Below, piece after piece: positions 44,421 through 53,561 of a stretch of DNA of 64,000 nt (the stretch's first letter is position 1; each line of letters begins with the position of its first letter). The DNA comes from Desulfobacterium sp. (lineage in GTDB: Bacteria > Desulfobacterota > Desulfobacteria > Desulfobacterales > Desulfobacteraceae): assembly GCA_030145245.1 (NCBI GenBank), contig JAQYWC010000004.1, forward strand, positions 24,664 to 88,663. Reading direction: 5' to 3'. The notes beneath the pieces were generated by a model. It worked only from the letters and a program-made list of their open reading frames with translations, was not told where the DNA came from and searched no databases. The position numbers and the translations under genes are program-made.

Positions 44421-46094
44421 ATGTCGAAGGAAAAAGATGCATTGGAGATCATCGGTGATCCTGCCAATTTTAGATCCAGGACCGACCATCTGGCTTCACT
44501 GGATAAGGATCCGGATACGGTAAGTGAACACCCGCCCGAACCTGAAAAAAAAGGGTTGTCGCGCCGGGGATTTTTGAAGATAGGCGGAGCTGCAGCCGCT
44601 GCAGCCACCGTTGGGGGTGCCGGTGCCGCCGGATTTGCCATCGGGCGTTCGGACGATGCGTATACCGGCTACAACCGGACCTACCAGGGAGGGGATATGT
44701 TTTTTAACCGTGAACCCTTCCGGGTGGATCTGCCGACGTTTTTTGAGCCCGTGGGGCCGGTGGAGCGTCCCGACTGGACAGAGTATCTATTCCAGCGCAA
44801 GCATGTGATCATGGAGCTGATTCAAAAGGGGGAGTGGACCCCGGACATGGGGCTTAAAAAACTTCCTGGCCCCGTGGGTGACCATTACCGGAGCAGGCCC
44901 CGGGATCAATATGACAACATGATGCTCTCCCTTGAAAAGAGCGTTACACGGGCGGAGGCCTGGCGGGCCGGAAAGCACAAGCGCTATGCCATTGCGGATG
45001 CGTACAATTCCTCCTTCAGAAGTACGGGCATGTACAACCGGTACGGTTCCACAATTCCCGAGGAGCCCACGGAAAAGCATATGGAGACCGGCAAGCCCAT
45101 TCCCCCGGAAGAGTGGGATTTCCGTCATATCTGGCGGAAAGAACCCATGGCCTTTAAATCCCCCAAACATGCGTCCAAACTGATCAAGCGCATGGCCCAT
45201 ATGTACGGCATGTCCCTGGTGGGGATCACTAAATTCGATCCCCGGTTCATGTTCAAGGGGCTCATGCGGGGCATGGCCCACCAGGGTCATGATAGCTGGG
45301 GGGACAAGGTGCCCGGCCACTGGAAGAGTATCATCGTGTTCGGCGTGCCCATGTACTGGGACAGCACCTATGCCGCCGTCGGGTACTCCACCTCATTTGA
45401 CGCCTACTTCAGATCCCGCTGTGCGTCCGGGCTCCTGGAGCGGTTTATCCAGGAGTTGGGATATCCCGCCCGGGCCCAGTTTCCCGGACATAATTATGAG
45501 ATCATGATGAGTCCTTTTGTGCAGCTGGCAGGTTTAGGGGAGTACAGTCGTGCCGGGGTGGTGATGGTTCCGGAACTGGGGGCCAACTTCAGGCCTGCCG
45601 CAGTGATCACCGATATCGAGTTTGAATATGACAAACCCATCAGTGTGCGTATGGCGGATTTCTGCAAGAAGTGCAAAATTTGCGCGAAGGCCTGTCCCTC
45701 CGGGGCGATTCCCAAGACCGATGAACCGGAGACCGTGGTCCGGGGGTTCAAGCGATGGAAGCTGGATGAGGAGAAATGTCACCTCCAGTGGTGCAGCGGA
45801 CCCACCAGCGACGGACTGGGGTGCCGGGTGTGTATCGGCGTCTGTCCCTATTCCCGGAAGAACACCTGGATCCATACGATTTCCCGGGAACTGGAACCCA
45901 GGGATCCGACTCACCTGGTATCCACGGGACTTCTGGCCATGCAGACCAATTTCTTCAAATACCCGGAAGCGGAGGAGTTCAAGTCGGATTGGGACGGCGG
46001 CAAGGAAGCCAACTATCATAAGGCACCCTGGTGGATGCGCAGCGACAATTTTTTCGAGATCGAGAAGACCTGGGAATACCACGGCATGGAGTAA
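44421..46094 (+). CDS. rdhA: Reductive dehalogenase catalytic subunit
   Basis: 557 residues from ATG 44421 (aagga upstream; GTG at 44415 is in frame). A twin-arginine signal SRRGFLK at ~47-53 with an Ala/Gly-rich hydrophobic core, the corrinoid-binding reductase domain in the middle, and two 4Fe-4S motifs: CKKCKICAKACP near 413 and CHLQWC with a second cluster GCRVCIGVCPYSRKNTW up to ~483. RdhA enzymes cleave carbon-halogen bonds on the outside of the membrane using cob(I)alamin and provide a respiratory electron sink. The residues needed for both clusters are present, so it appears functional; substrate unknown. Confidence 0.93.
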   Translation: MSKEKDALEIIGDPANFRSRTDHLASLDKDPDTVSEHPPEPEKKGLSRRGFLKIGGAAAAAATVGGAGAAGFAIGRSDDAYTGYNRTYQGGDMFFNREPFRVDLPTFFEPVGPVERPDWTEYLFQRKHVIMELIQKGEWTPDMGLKKLPGPVGDHYRSRPRDQYDNMMLSLEKSVTRAEAWRAGKHKRYAIADAYNSSFRSTGMYNRYGSTIPEEPTEKHMETGKPIPPEEWDFRHIWRKEPMAFKSPKHASKLIKRMAHMYGMSLVGITKFDPRFMFKGLMRGMAHQGHDSWGDKVPGHWKSIIVFGVPMYWDSTYAAVGYSTSFDAYFRSRCASGLLERFIQELGYPARAQFPGHNYEIMMSPFVQLAGLGEYSRAGVVMVPELGANFRPAAVITDIEFEYDKPISVRMADFCKKCKICAKACPSGAIPKTDEPETVVRGFKRWKLDEEKCHLQWCSGPTSDGLGCRVCIGVCPYSRKNTWIHTISRELEPRDPTHLVSTGLLAMQTNFFKYPEAEEFKSDWDGGKEANYHKAPWWMRSDNFFEIEKTWEYHGME

Positions 46095-46116
46095 ATTTCA
46101 AAATAAGGAGGAAAAG

Positions 46117-46431
46117 ATGTTTCCTGGAACAACAATACTGAACTACCTGTTCTGGATGGCCATGGGGGCCATGCAGGTAACCATCGTCCTGGGCGCCCGG
46201 GCCTGGCTGGAAGATACGGGCAGGAAGGTGCCCTGGTGGCAGATGGTGCTCATGTACGGGTGCTTTTTGTCATTCACAGCCGTGGTGGCCGGCGGATTTA
46301 CTTTAGCCGGAGAGTTTGAAAGCCGTGCGGGCTGGTATTTTATCGGTTTTCTGGGGGTGCCCCACATCATTGCCGGTGCAGGAATGTTGAAGCTGTTCGT
46401 GTTTAAGAAAACAGACATGATCGAATCATGA
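46117..46431 (+). CDS. rdhB: Reductive dehalogenase membrane anchor
   Basis: 104 residues from ATG 46117, after aaggagg. Three hydrophobic segments (NYLFWMAMGAMQVTIVLG, WWQMVLMYGCFLSFTAVVAGG, GWYFIGFLGVPHIIAGAGML), the standard size and topology of RdhB. It follows rdhA by 22 bp. RdhB is thought to hold RdhA at the outer face of the cytoplasmic membrane. Confidence 0.85.
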   Translation: MFPGTTILNYLFWMAMGAMQVTIVLGARAWLEDTGRKVPWWQMVLMYGCFLSFTAVVAGGFTLAGEFESRAGWYFIGFLGVPHIIAGAGMLKLFVFKKTDMIES

Positions 46432-46467
46432 CAAAAAATAGCAAAGAAAACCGTATGCTGGAGTTTG

Positions 46468-47655
46468 ATGTTTATGCGTAGGCAAATCATTGAGCGCACT
46501 GCGGCCTGGGGGTCCCTTCTTGTCCTTGCTTTGGCATGGACAATGGGGGGCGCCCGGGTTCAGGAGGATGACGCAGCGCGCATTGGAAATATCTCCCCGG
46601 AGATCGTATCGGTGACCCCCCTGGGGAAAGATATGTTCCAGGGAGAGAAGCAACCCAAAAGGCAGGGGGAACCCGGGGCCCCGGTTTATATTGCCCAGGC
46701 GACCCGTCCCGGTTACGGCGGTCCCCTGGGTGTGGCAGTGACGGTGGGTGAGAATAAAATCATCGGGCAGGTGGCCATTCTGCACAGCACCGACACCGCA
46801 ACCTATTTAGATAAGGTGGTGGGGGAGGGGATCCTGGACAAATTCCCGGGCAGCCGTCTGGACAATTTGCCCAACGTGGATGCGGTTTCCGGGGCCACCC
46901 TCTCCTCCAATGCCATTATAGGGGGCATCCACGAGGCAGCCGCCCGTATCGGCCAGGCCCGGTTCGGGATGCCCGCTCCGCCCCCCCCGGTACGGGCTTC
47001 TGAAAAAGAGTTGGTGAAGCTGGCGGCGGTATTGCTTCTGTTTGCATCGGTTCTGACCCTGTGGAACAAACGGGTTCGTCAGGTAAGGAAACGGGCCAGG
47101 ACCGGATTGATGGTCGTGTCGACCCTGGTGCTGGGGGTCTGGCTTGGCACCCAGTTTTCCCTCTCCTCCCTGACCCTGCTCATGAGCGGTGTCTGGACAC
47201 GGGGAGTGGCTTCCTATGCTGCCCTGCTTTGCCTGGTCCTGGCGATTCTTGTGTTCCTGATCACCCGTAAGAATCTTTATTGCGCCACCCTGTGCCCCTT
47301 TGGCGCGGTGCAGGAAGGATTGGGGCGGATCACCGGATGTTCGCCGCCCCCGCGTCATTCCTGGATCGTCTGGACATCCCGGATCTTTGCCCTTATTGCC
47401 ATCTCCGCTGCCCTCTATTTCAGGAATCCGGCCGATGCGGTTTATGAGCCCTTTGGCATGGCCTTCAACCTGATCGGTTCCGACCTGTTGTTTGCCCTGA
47501 CCATTTTGATCGTGATCGGATCCCTTGTGGTGAAACGGCCCTGGTGCCGCCTTTTCTGTCCGGTGACCTGCTTTTTCGATTACCTGGGGTTTTTCCGGAA
47601 CGGCTGGGCCAGGTTCCGGAAACGAAAAACCAGGGCTATGAAGGAGGTATCATGA
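46468..47655 (+). CDS. rdhC: RdhC/NosR-like membrane protein with FMN-binding and 4Fe-4S domains
   Basis: 395 residues from ATG 46468 (a TTG one codon earlier and an ATG at 46474 are alternatives). A hydrophobic N-terminal segment; an extracytoplasmic FMN-binding domain with the flavinylation motif VSGATLSS (T near residue 144); several TM helices (~186-270); then CATLCPFGAV near 272 and CRLFCPVTC near 361, two Cys-rich polyferredoxin-type motifs as in NosR and RdhC. Such proteins may pass quinol electrons to RdhA, although in some organisms RdhC is described as a regulator; the flavin-to-iron-sulphur layout here favours electron transfer. Confidence 0.85.
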   Translation: MFMRRQIIERTAAWGSLLVLALAWTMGGARVQEDDAARIGNISPEIVSVTPLGKDMFQGEKQPKRQGEPGAPVYIAQATRPGYGGPLGVAVTVGENKIIGQVAILHSTDTATYLDKVVGEGILDKFPGSRLDNLPNVDAVSGATLSSNAIIGGIHEAAARIGQARFGMPAPPPPVRASEKELVKLAAVLLLFASVLTLWNKRVRQVRKRARTGLMVVSTLVLGVWLGTQFSLSSLTLLMSGVWTRGVASYAALLCLVLAILVFLITRKNLYCATLCPFGAVQEGLGRITGCSPPPRHSWIVWTSRIFALIAISAALYFRNPADAVYEPFGMAFNLIGSDLLFALTILIVIGSLVVKRPWCRLFCPVTCFFDYLGFFRNGWARFRKRKTRAMKEVS

Positions 47656-47870
47656 AATTTCGGAAGATGATCACCTACATGCTTTTTCTGGCGTTTTTTC
47701 TGCTCAGCGGAATGGAGCTGTCCCGGAAATGGATGGTCTCGTTGGAAAGGGACACAGCTTCCGTGCGTTATGTCCGCAGCCTGGAGATAGAAACAGTGCA
47801 AAAAAAAGAAAAGAAGAAAATAGATTACAGCAGTCTCTTGAATGCCAATAAGATGAGCAAAGACGGTTAG
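47652..47870 (+). CDS. Small single-TM protein at the end of the rdh operon
   Basis: 72 residues. It overlaps the rdhC-like gene (ATGA) after a strong site aaggaggta. One N-terminal TM helix (MITYMLFLAFFLLSG) is followed by a charged region with a run of lysines (KKEKKKIDYSS). It has no recognised family. Its tight coupling to rdhC suggests a role in assembly or electron transfer at the membrane, inferred from position only. Confidence 0.65.
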   Translation: MKFRKMITYMLFLAFFLLSGMELSRKWMVSLERDTASVRYVRSLEIETVQKKEKKKIDYSSLLNANKMSKDG

Positions 47871-47898
47871 TGCCGGATCGGCTTTCATTTTCTCATGC

Positions 47899-47928
47899 TT
47901 GACAGGGTTCAGTTAAAGGTAGTATTTA
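47899..47928 (+). promoter_or_regulatory. Possible sigma-70-type promoter
   Basis: ttgaca at 47899-47904 and tattta at 47923-47928, 18 bp apart, 44 bp before the HD-domain start. A reasonable -35, a weaker -10. Confidence 0.35.
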
Positions 47929-47971
47929 TGCTGCTATACTTTTTATTGAACAGAACAGACAGGATTTTGAA

Positions 47972-48337
47972 ATGAATCGAGATTTGCCTGATGACCTTCG
48001 AGAATATATAAAGACCCCAAATAAGAATCTTGCCGATCGGGTGGATAACTTTTGGAGAACAGCTACACCCATTTGGGACAGGCAAAGTCGTCCTGGCAGC
48101 AACGAAAACGGCCTCGCCCATGTCATGATGGTTGAGCGTAATGCGTGGCGTTTAATTAAATATTCAGGCAAAGTTTCGGATTTTAGTGCAAATGAGTTGT
48201 TTCTCCTGTCATGCGGTGCCTGCAGCCACGATTTTGATAAGGGTTTATTCGATAAACTTCCAGACGGTGTAGAGCACGGCAAGGGAAAGTATAAAAAACG
48301 GGTTTCGTCCCCTTTTATTAAAAAAAACAAAATATAA
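47972..48337 (+). pseudogene. 5' fragment of an HD-domain gene
   Basis: 121 residues. HVMMVERNAWRLI and LLSCGACSHDFDKGL carry an HD-type metal-binding pattern (H near 50, HD near 86-87) followed by DGVEHGKG, as in HD-domain proteins fused to ATPase or hydrolase domains. Then the frame becomes lysine-rich and stops. Full-length members continue for several hundred residues, so this is a truncated gene. A later reading frame just downstream (QLVALYLRDGDA at about 48419-48454) may be a piece of the same domain, implying an internal deletion. Confidence 0.55.
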
Positions 48338-48493
48338 CAAGAAGATAAGAAAATCCCAAAAGAGAAAATCAATAAAAACCCGGAACATATTTAAAAGTAT
48401 GCTTACTATCGTAACCTCAACTTGTAGCCCTGTACTTAAGAGATGGTGACGCTTGAAAGTTACCCCAGTTTTTTTAACCATGGGTCGGAAAAA

Positions 48494-48934
48494 ATGACGG
48501 ACCAATCAGATACTATTACCCGGGCCATGGACCTGATCACAGATATGGGCATGGAACTTCATTTCAGGGGATGCAACGATACCCATCCCCTGATTCTGAA
48601 GGCCGGGGAACTGGTTCCCCGGCTCAAGGCAATGGCGGATCATGACCCGAAAAACCGGAAACCGCCAGCGGATGCTCCCCAACCCCAGGCAAAACTGTAT
48701 CTGATGACTGCTGAAGAGGTGTCGCAAACAAACCTGGAAGAGGACCTGGCCAAGGGGATTATCCCCGGTGAGGACCTGTCCGAGGCCGCCTTTACCTTTG
48801 AAAACGAACTCATGGCCCTGCTGGGCGACGATAATGCCATGCCCATGGATGCCTATTCCGGCATGGATGAACAAAACCTGATCGGGGTAATCCGGGCCGC
48901 GGTGGAGAACATCTGCCGGCTGCGGTCATCCTGA
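48494..48934 (+). CDS. Small acidic protein of unknown function
   Basis: 146 residues from ATG 48494. The frame is open to 48443 but without similarity. Acidic and soluble, predicted helical: an opening MTDQSDTITRAMDLITDMGM, and a last segment DEQNLIGVIRAAVENICRL. No motifs recognised. It lies between the HD remnant and the convergent activase gene. Codon use looks normal, so I think it is real. Confidence 0.6.
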   Translation: MTDQSDTITRAMDLITDMGMELHFRGCNDTHPLILKAGELVPRLKAMADHDPKNRKPPADAPQPQAKLYLMTAEEVSQTNLEEDLAKGIIPGEDLSEAAFTFENELMALLGDDNAMPMDAYSGMDEQNLIGVIRAAVENICRLRSS

Positions 48935-48997
48935 TACGGCCAAAAGACCAAAAAGGGTTCAAGGATGTCAGGGTTGTGATGGAATATTACAAGTCCC

Positions 48998-51900
48998 TTA
49001 TTTATTGTTGAGTTCCTGCTTCAGGTAGCATTTTTCTGCGAATACAGCGATTTCAGCTTCAAGGTTGGGCAGTTCCGAGTCTCCGAACACAGCATCCATG
49101 AACGGAATAATCCGGTCATGGATGGACACGGCGCTCTCCCTGTGCTGCTGGGTGATGGACTGGATCTGGGAGGTGGCGGCTGTCTCCTGCATGCAACCAA
49201 AGGGACCCACATGGTAAATTCCGCTGATCTCCGGTAGTTCGCCCTTGGTGAACATGTAGGCTTCGCCAATGGATATGGGCGATTCCCCCTGGATATTTTC
49301 GTCATAGACAAGGGCTTTCTGGATGTAGCTGATGATATGATCCGAGTCGTGGCACTTCCGTCCTTCCAGATAGCTTTGGAAGGGGGCGTAGAGTTTTTCA
49401 CCCCGGTTCTGCATGTAGCTCTTTTTAAGCCGGGCAAAGAAATATTTTTTCCAGTGCCAGGAGCGTTTGAACTCCCTGATGGCTGTTTTGTTGGTATACT
49501 CCATCCACTGGCCCAGGGGTGCCAGTTTGGTTTCAAGCCCGTACTTTTCCAGAAGGAGAATGGAGTTCTGATTGGCTTTTTCATGGAGGCGCACAAAAAT
49601 CTCACCGTTTACAACCACAATTGGTTTTCTTTTGACAGAAGGATCGATCAGGGCTTCAAATTTTTCCTTTGACTCGGTCATCAATGTGACGATCTCTTTT
49701 GTCCGTGCGTTTCTTGCGACCATTTCACTGAGCCTGTTGATGAGAAGATCATAAATTTTCCGGGCAGACCCTTTCTTCTTCTCATAGGGCCGGGTCCTTA
49801 AAAGCGCATTCCCCAGGATGTCCAGGCAACAGGTTCCTTTGAATAGAGCCATGGCCTGCCGCACAATTTCAGCTTCCGTCAGGGGAATGTTTGTGTAGTC
49901 CCGGTCGGCATCGGGACTTAAAATATTAATTGATTCCAGCCCGTTTTCCTTGAAAATTTGTTTCAAAATAACATGGTACTGGCCGAACCTGCAGGGGCCC
50001 TGGGCCATGGGCTGAAAAATGACCGCATCCTTGTTGGGGGGAATTCCTCTTTTCTTAAGAGCGTTCAGCCAGGCAATGCTGTCCCCCACCTGGTAGGAAA
50101 AGGGGACGCAGGTGTTTGTTCCCACGATCTTTTTGGCGATCGCCCGGGCGGCGTTTGTTTGCGTTGGCATCACTTCGGGTTTGAGCCCTATTGCCCTTAA
50201 CGAGGCCGCGAGGATATGTGAGTTGTCTCCCATATAAGGGATGCCGATGAGTTTATCTTTCAGGACGATTTCAATATCTGGCTTTCTGAACTCGTAAAGG
50301 CTCAGCATCCTGGGTTTGTGCTTTTTGACGACCTCATAATTGGCAAGGGTCCGGGTGCCGAACTGGGCATTGCTCGAATGTCCGTCGGTCTGCAGGACAA
50401 GGTGGGGTTTTTCAGCGATATTCATCAGATACTCCTCATGGTAGAGGAGCATGGAATCCGTGCCGCAGTTGAAATTTGTTGCCCGCACCGGGAAGTAATT
50501 GATTTGCATTGCTGTTTCAAGGGTGTAGCGGATGATCTTTTCTCCCTGAACCCAGTACATGTTCTCTGCGATATCATCGATGGCGTAGTCCGGCGGCCGG
50601 ATAAAAAAGGAAGGAAGAAAATGGAGACCGTATGATGCAAACAGTTCGTGGATGGAAGAGCTGGCCTTGTTATCCAGAAGGGTGTATCCCCGTCCGATGC
50701 CGATAAAAATCTTTTCTCCCTTTTTTGTCAGGCCTTTGAGGATTTTTTCTCCCTTATGATAAATCTCGGCCAGAAAGGTTTCCTGGGCCTCATGTGCCTT
50801 TGCTGTGGCACGGTTCACATCTTTAAGGGTGAACCGGCTGCCGTAAACCCGTGTCAGGTCGTTAAAAAGGGCTTTTTCAAGGCTGTGGACAGGATCGTTG
50901 AAATAGATGACCGGAAGCAGCGCATCCTGGTTGTCAATGCCAACGGCATCCTTGGCAAGGAACCCGCCGCCTGCAACATAGGGGCAGAATTTCTTTTGTT
51001 CCAGGTCGGCCCCGATGGCATTCACCAGCAGTATCTTGTCCCGGCCCTTTCGCAGATGCGTTTTCAGAAATGCAGCGTGGCCATGGGCAAGCTTCACGGG
51101 AAAGCAGGTTTCAGAGTGGGAATAATGGATGCCGAGATTGACGATGCTGTCATCGGATTCCGGGGAGACAGAGACGTCAAACCCCAGTGCCTGGTACAGG
51201 GCGGCATAAAACACCCCCTTTTCATTGAGAAATGTGAGGCTTCTGGGAATCAGGACCCGTTGGTTGTCACTTTCCTTTCCAAGATCTACGGTAAATCCGG
51301 CCAGGTGTTTCTCCAACGTCTTTTTGTACCGGGAGACGTAATCCGGGGCCCTGGGGCTGCCGGTATCCGTATTGCCCTTGGGGCAGGCCCCGCCTGAAAA
51401 GATCTGATCCCCATGGACGTTGTACACCTGGAGTTTGCAGTCTTTCAGGGTGCAGGAGTCCGGGATGATGGAGCTGCACTGTTCTTCGGATTTAGAAAAT
51501 TCGGCATCCGCAAGATCAAGTCCCCGGAATCCGGATTCAAAGGGGATGCCCTGTTCTTTGCACTCCCTGATTTCATTACGGGCGGCAATAACGGCACCCA
51601 GTGCGCCGAAGAGCTGCCTGTGGGGAAAGGCATGCACCTCCATGCCCGTGTGCAGGGCCAGTGCCGCCAGGCAGGCCTTGCCGTTAAAGGGGCCGCCCTG
51701 GGCGGATGCAAACGCCCCAAAGGTCTCATTGCCGATAAACTTGTTCACGTATCCCCCCATGAATCCGTAGGCAATGGCGGCGGCGATCTCCTCTTTGGGA
51801 AAACCCAGGGCGATCAGCCGTGCAATTCCGGCTTCCGTAAACACGCCGCAGGTGTCGTCCACCAGTGGTGTTTTCTTTGCCTTGAGCGCATGGTCATGGA

Positions 51901-53440
51901 AAGATGTTTCAATATCAAGGCCGATCATCTCAATCATGTTCTGCATGGTCTGGCCTGTTCCGGCCATGCAGCTTAGGTTCATTTTCGATTTCCTGACAGT
52001 ACCGTCCCTGTTGAACAGGGTAAACTTTGCATCCTGGCCGCCCAGCTCGAAAATCGTATCCACTTTGTCGTTGAAATGCCTGACACCCAATGCGTGGCAG
52101 GTGATCTCATCTTTCACAAGGTCAATGCTTCTGGTATCCGGGTTTCGGCAGTTGCCGGTGAAAAGCTTGTGATAGAAGGCACCGGATGATCCCGTATATG
52201 CCACCGTCTTGATTGTGAGGCGATGGCCCTGGAATTTCCGGATCTGGCGGAAGATCCCAAGGACCGTCTGAAGGGGTTTCCCGTTAGTATAAAGGCAGAT
52301 TTCAGCGATCAGGTCCAGGGTGGAAGCATCCGCTACCATGGCTTTTGTGGTTGTCGAGCCCCCGTCAATTCCCAGGATAACCTCTCTCTTTTCTCCGTCA
52401 TCCATGTTGTAGAGGATTAGGTCCCCATGCCTGGCAATGGGTTTTGCCTCATCATAGATGCGTACCTGTGCAAGTCCCAGGTTAAGGGCGGGGGCGGTTT
52501 TGATGGTTGCTTTTTCAGCCTGTGCAATGGAGAGCAGATCGCAGCTTTTGAATTTTCCGGTTTGATTCCGGGCTTTCACCACAGCCCCCACGGCCCCTGA
52601 TATTTTAAAATTTGAGGGGACCGTGATCTCCATGGCCAGTTTCTTTTCAAGCATTTTTACAAGTTGGGGGTTTTCAAACACCCCCCCTGATACAACCGCT
52701 TTTTTTCCTTTGTCGAAGCGTCGTGTTTTAAGGACGTCTGAAACGTAATTCTTTATGATCCTTTCATGGAGCCCCCATAAAATATTGCTGATCTCCTCTC
52801 CCCGGTTCTGGAGATGAATCATATCCGACTGGATCACCACCCCGCATCTGCCCCCAACATCGATCTCTTTGGTCCATGCGTTGATTGTCTCCCCTGTTTT
52901 CCCAAAGATCATCTGCAGCTGTTTTTGGAGCAGGGCCCGGTTTGTTTGTTTGCATGTGCCCAGGTTAACGGGGAATTCACTTTCAAAGAAGCGCCTGCAT
53001 TGCCGGGTGATCAGAATGCCGCTGCCTCCCCCGCACTTGGTGCCCGTGGCATGATCCGACACAAATGATTTGATCTTTCCCTGCATGGTGAACTGTTCAC
53101 GTTCGAAATAGTAGGGATCCCTGGCTCCCATATGGAAGATATAGCCGGCATCCGGCGCAATGATTTCCATACCTGCGGGAATGGTGATGGTGTCATGGAA
53201 AAAGGGAACGCCCAGAATGCTTGCGAAATATTCTCCGCCGCTTCCGGTGAATGCGGTGGTGATTATATTCTCAAACCCGTATTGTGCGATGATCCCATCG
53301 TAAACCTCCTTCAGCGCATCAGCAGGGTTGCCAAAGTGCATCAGGGATTTGGGTGAAGAGACAATTTTAGATGCGCTGTCCATCACAACCGCGTGGACAC
53401 AATCCGTACCAATATCAAATCCTGTATAGTATTCTTCCAT
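48998..53440 (-). CDS. Large acyl-CoA dehydratase activase (BadF/BadG-type, with DUF2229 and HgdB-like parts)
   Basis: 1480 residues. Two ASKHA-type ATPase halves: the first begins YYTGFDIGTDCVHAVVMD, the second ILGIDGGSTTTKAMVADA near 352 with MAGTGQTMQNMIEM near 493. After them comes a DUF2229-type region (~700-900, e.g. FPVKLAHGHAAFLKTH, KKFCPYVAGGGF) and a C-terminal part resembling the HgdB/FldB reductase subunit (CVPFSYQVGDSIAW; QGPCRFGQYHVI). Such giant activators drive ATP-dependent electron injection into dehydratases or benzoyl-CoA-type reductases. Its partner enzyme is not next to it. Cytoplasmic. Confidence 0.88.
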   Translation of the reverse strand: MEEYYTGFDIGTDCVHAVVMDSASKIVSSPKSLMHFGNPADALKEVYDGIIAQYGFENIITTAFTGSGGEYFASILGVPFFHDTITIPAGMEIIAPDAGYIFHMGARDPYYFEREQFTMQGKIKSFVSDHATGTKCGGGSGILITRQCRRFFESEFPVNLGTCKQTNRALLQKQLQMIFGKTGETINAWTKEIDVGGRCGVVIQSDMIHLQNRGEEISNILWGLHERIIKNYVSDVLKTRRFDKGKKAVVSGGVFENPQLVKMLEKKLAMEITVPSNFKISGAVGAVVKARNQTGKFKSCDLLSIAQAEKATIKTAPALNLGLAQVRIYDEAKPIARHGDLILYNMDDGEKREVILGIDGGSTTTKAMVADASTLDLIAEICLYTNGKPLQTVLGIFRQIRKFQGHRLTIKTVAYTGSSGAFYHKLFTGNCRNPDTRSIDLVKDEITCHALGVRHFNDKVDTIFELGGQDAKFTLFNRDGTVRKSKMNLSCMAGTGQTMQNMIEMIGLDIETSFHDHALKAKKTPLVDDTCGVFTEAGIARLIALGFPKEEIAAAIAYGFMGGYVNKFIGNETFGAFASAQGGPFNGKACLAALALHTGMEVHAFPHRQLFGALGAVIAARNEIRECKEQGIPFESGFRGLDLADAEFSKSEEQCSSIIPDSCTLKDCKLQVYNVHGDQIFSGGACPKGNTDTGSPRAPDYVSRYKKTLEKHLAGFTVDLGKESDNQRVLIPRSLTFLNEKGVFYAALYQALGFDVSVSPESDDSIVNLGIHYSHSETCFPVKLAHGHAAFLKTHLRKGRDKILLVNAIGADLEQKKFCPYVAGGGFLAKDAVGIDNQDALLPVIYFNDPVHSLEKALFNDLTRVYGSRFTLKDVNRATAKAHEAQETFLAEIYHKGEKILKGLTKKGEKIFIGIGRGYTLLDNKASSSIHELFASYGLHFLPSFFIRPPDYAIDDIAENMYWVQGEKIIRYTLETAMQINYFPVRATNFNCGTDSMLLYHEEYLMNIAEKPHLVLQTDGHSSNAQFGTRTLANYEVVKKHKPRMLSLYEFRKPDIEIVLKDKLIGIPYMGDNSHILAASLRAIGLKPEVMPTQTNAARAIAKKIVGTNTCVPFSYQVGDSIAWLNALKKRGIPPNKDAVIFQPMAQGPCRFGQYHVILKQIFKENGLESINILSPDADRDYTNIPLTEAEIVRQAMALFKGTCCLDILGNALLRTRPYEKKKGSARKIYDLLINRLSEMVARNARTKEIVTLMTESKEKFEALIDPSVKRKPIVVVNGEIFVRLHEKANQNSILLLEKYGLETKLAPLGQWMEYTNKTAIREFKRSWHWKKYFFARLKKSYMQNRGEKLYAPFQSYLEGRKCHDSDHIISYIQKALVYDENIQGESPISIGEAYMFTKGELPEISGIYHVGPFGCMQETAATSQIQSITQQHRESAVSIHDRIIPFMDAVFGDSELPNLEAEIAVFAEKCYLKQELNNK

Positions 53441-53561
53441 GGTATGGCCGACTTTATTTGTGGTCTGGGAAAGGTTTTTTTACCGGCTTCAGGACGCCGA
53501 ATCATTTTATAACAAATAGTATATACGGCTTTTCACGTCAATATAAAAAGAGCCTGGCGGA

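Noticed and set aside
49337..53356. Several plus-strand frames of 60-250 codons opposite the activase gene
   Set aside because: They are shadows of the 1480-residue minus-strand gene, without start signals or similarity.
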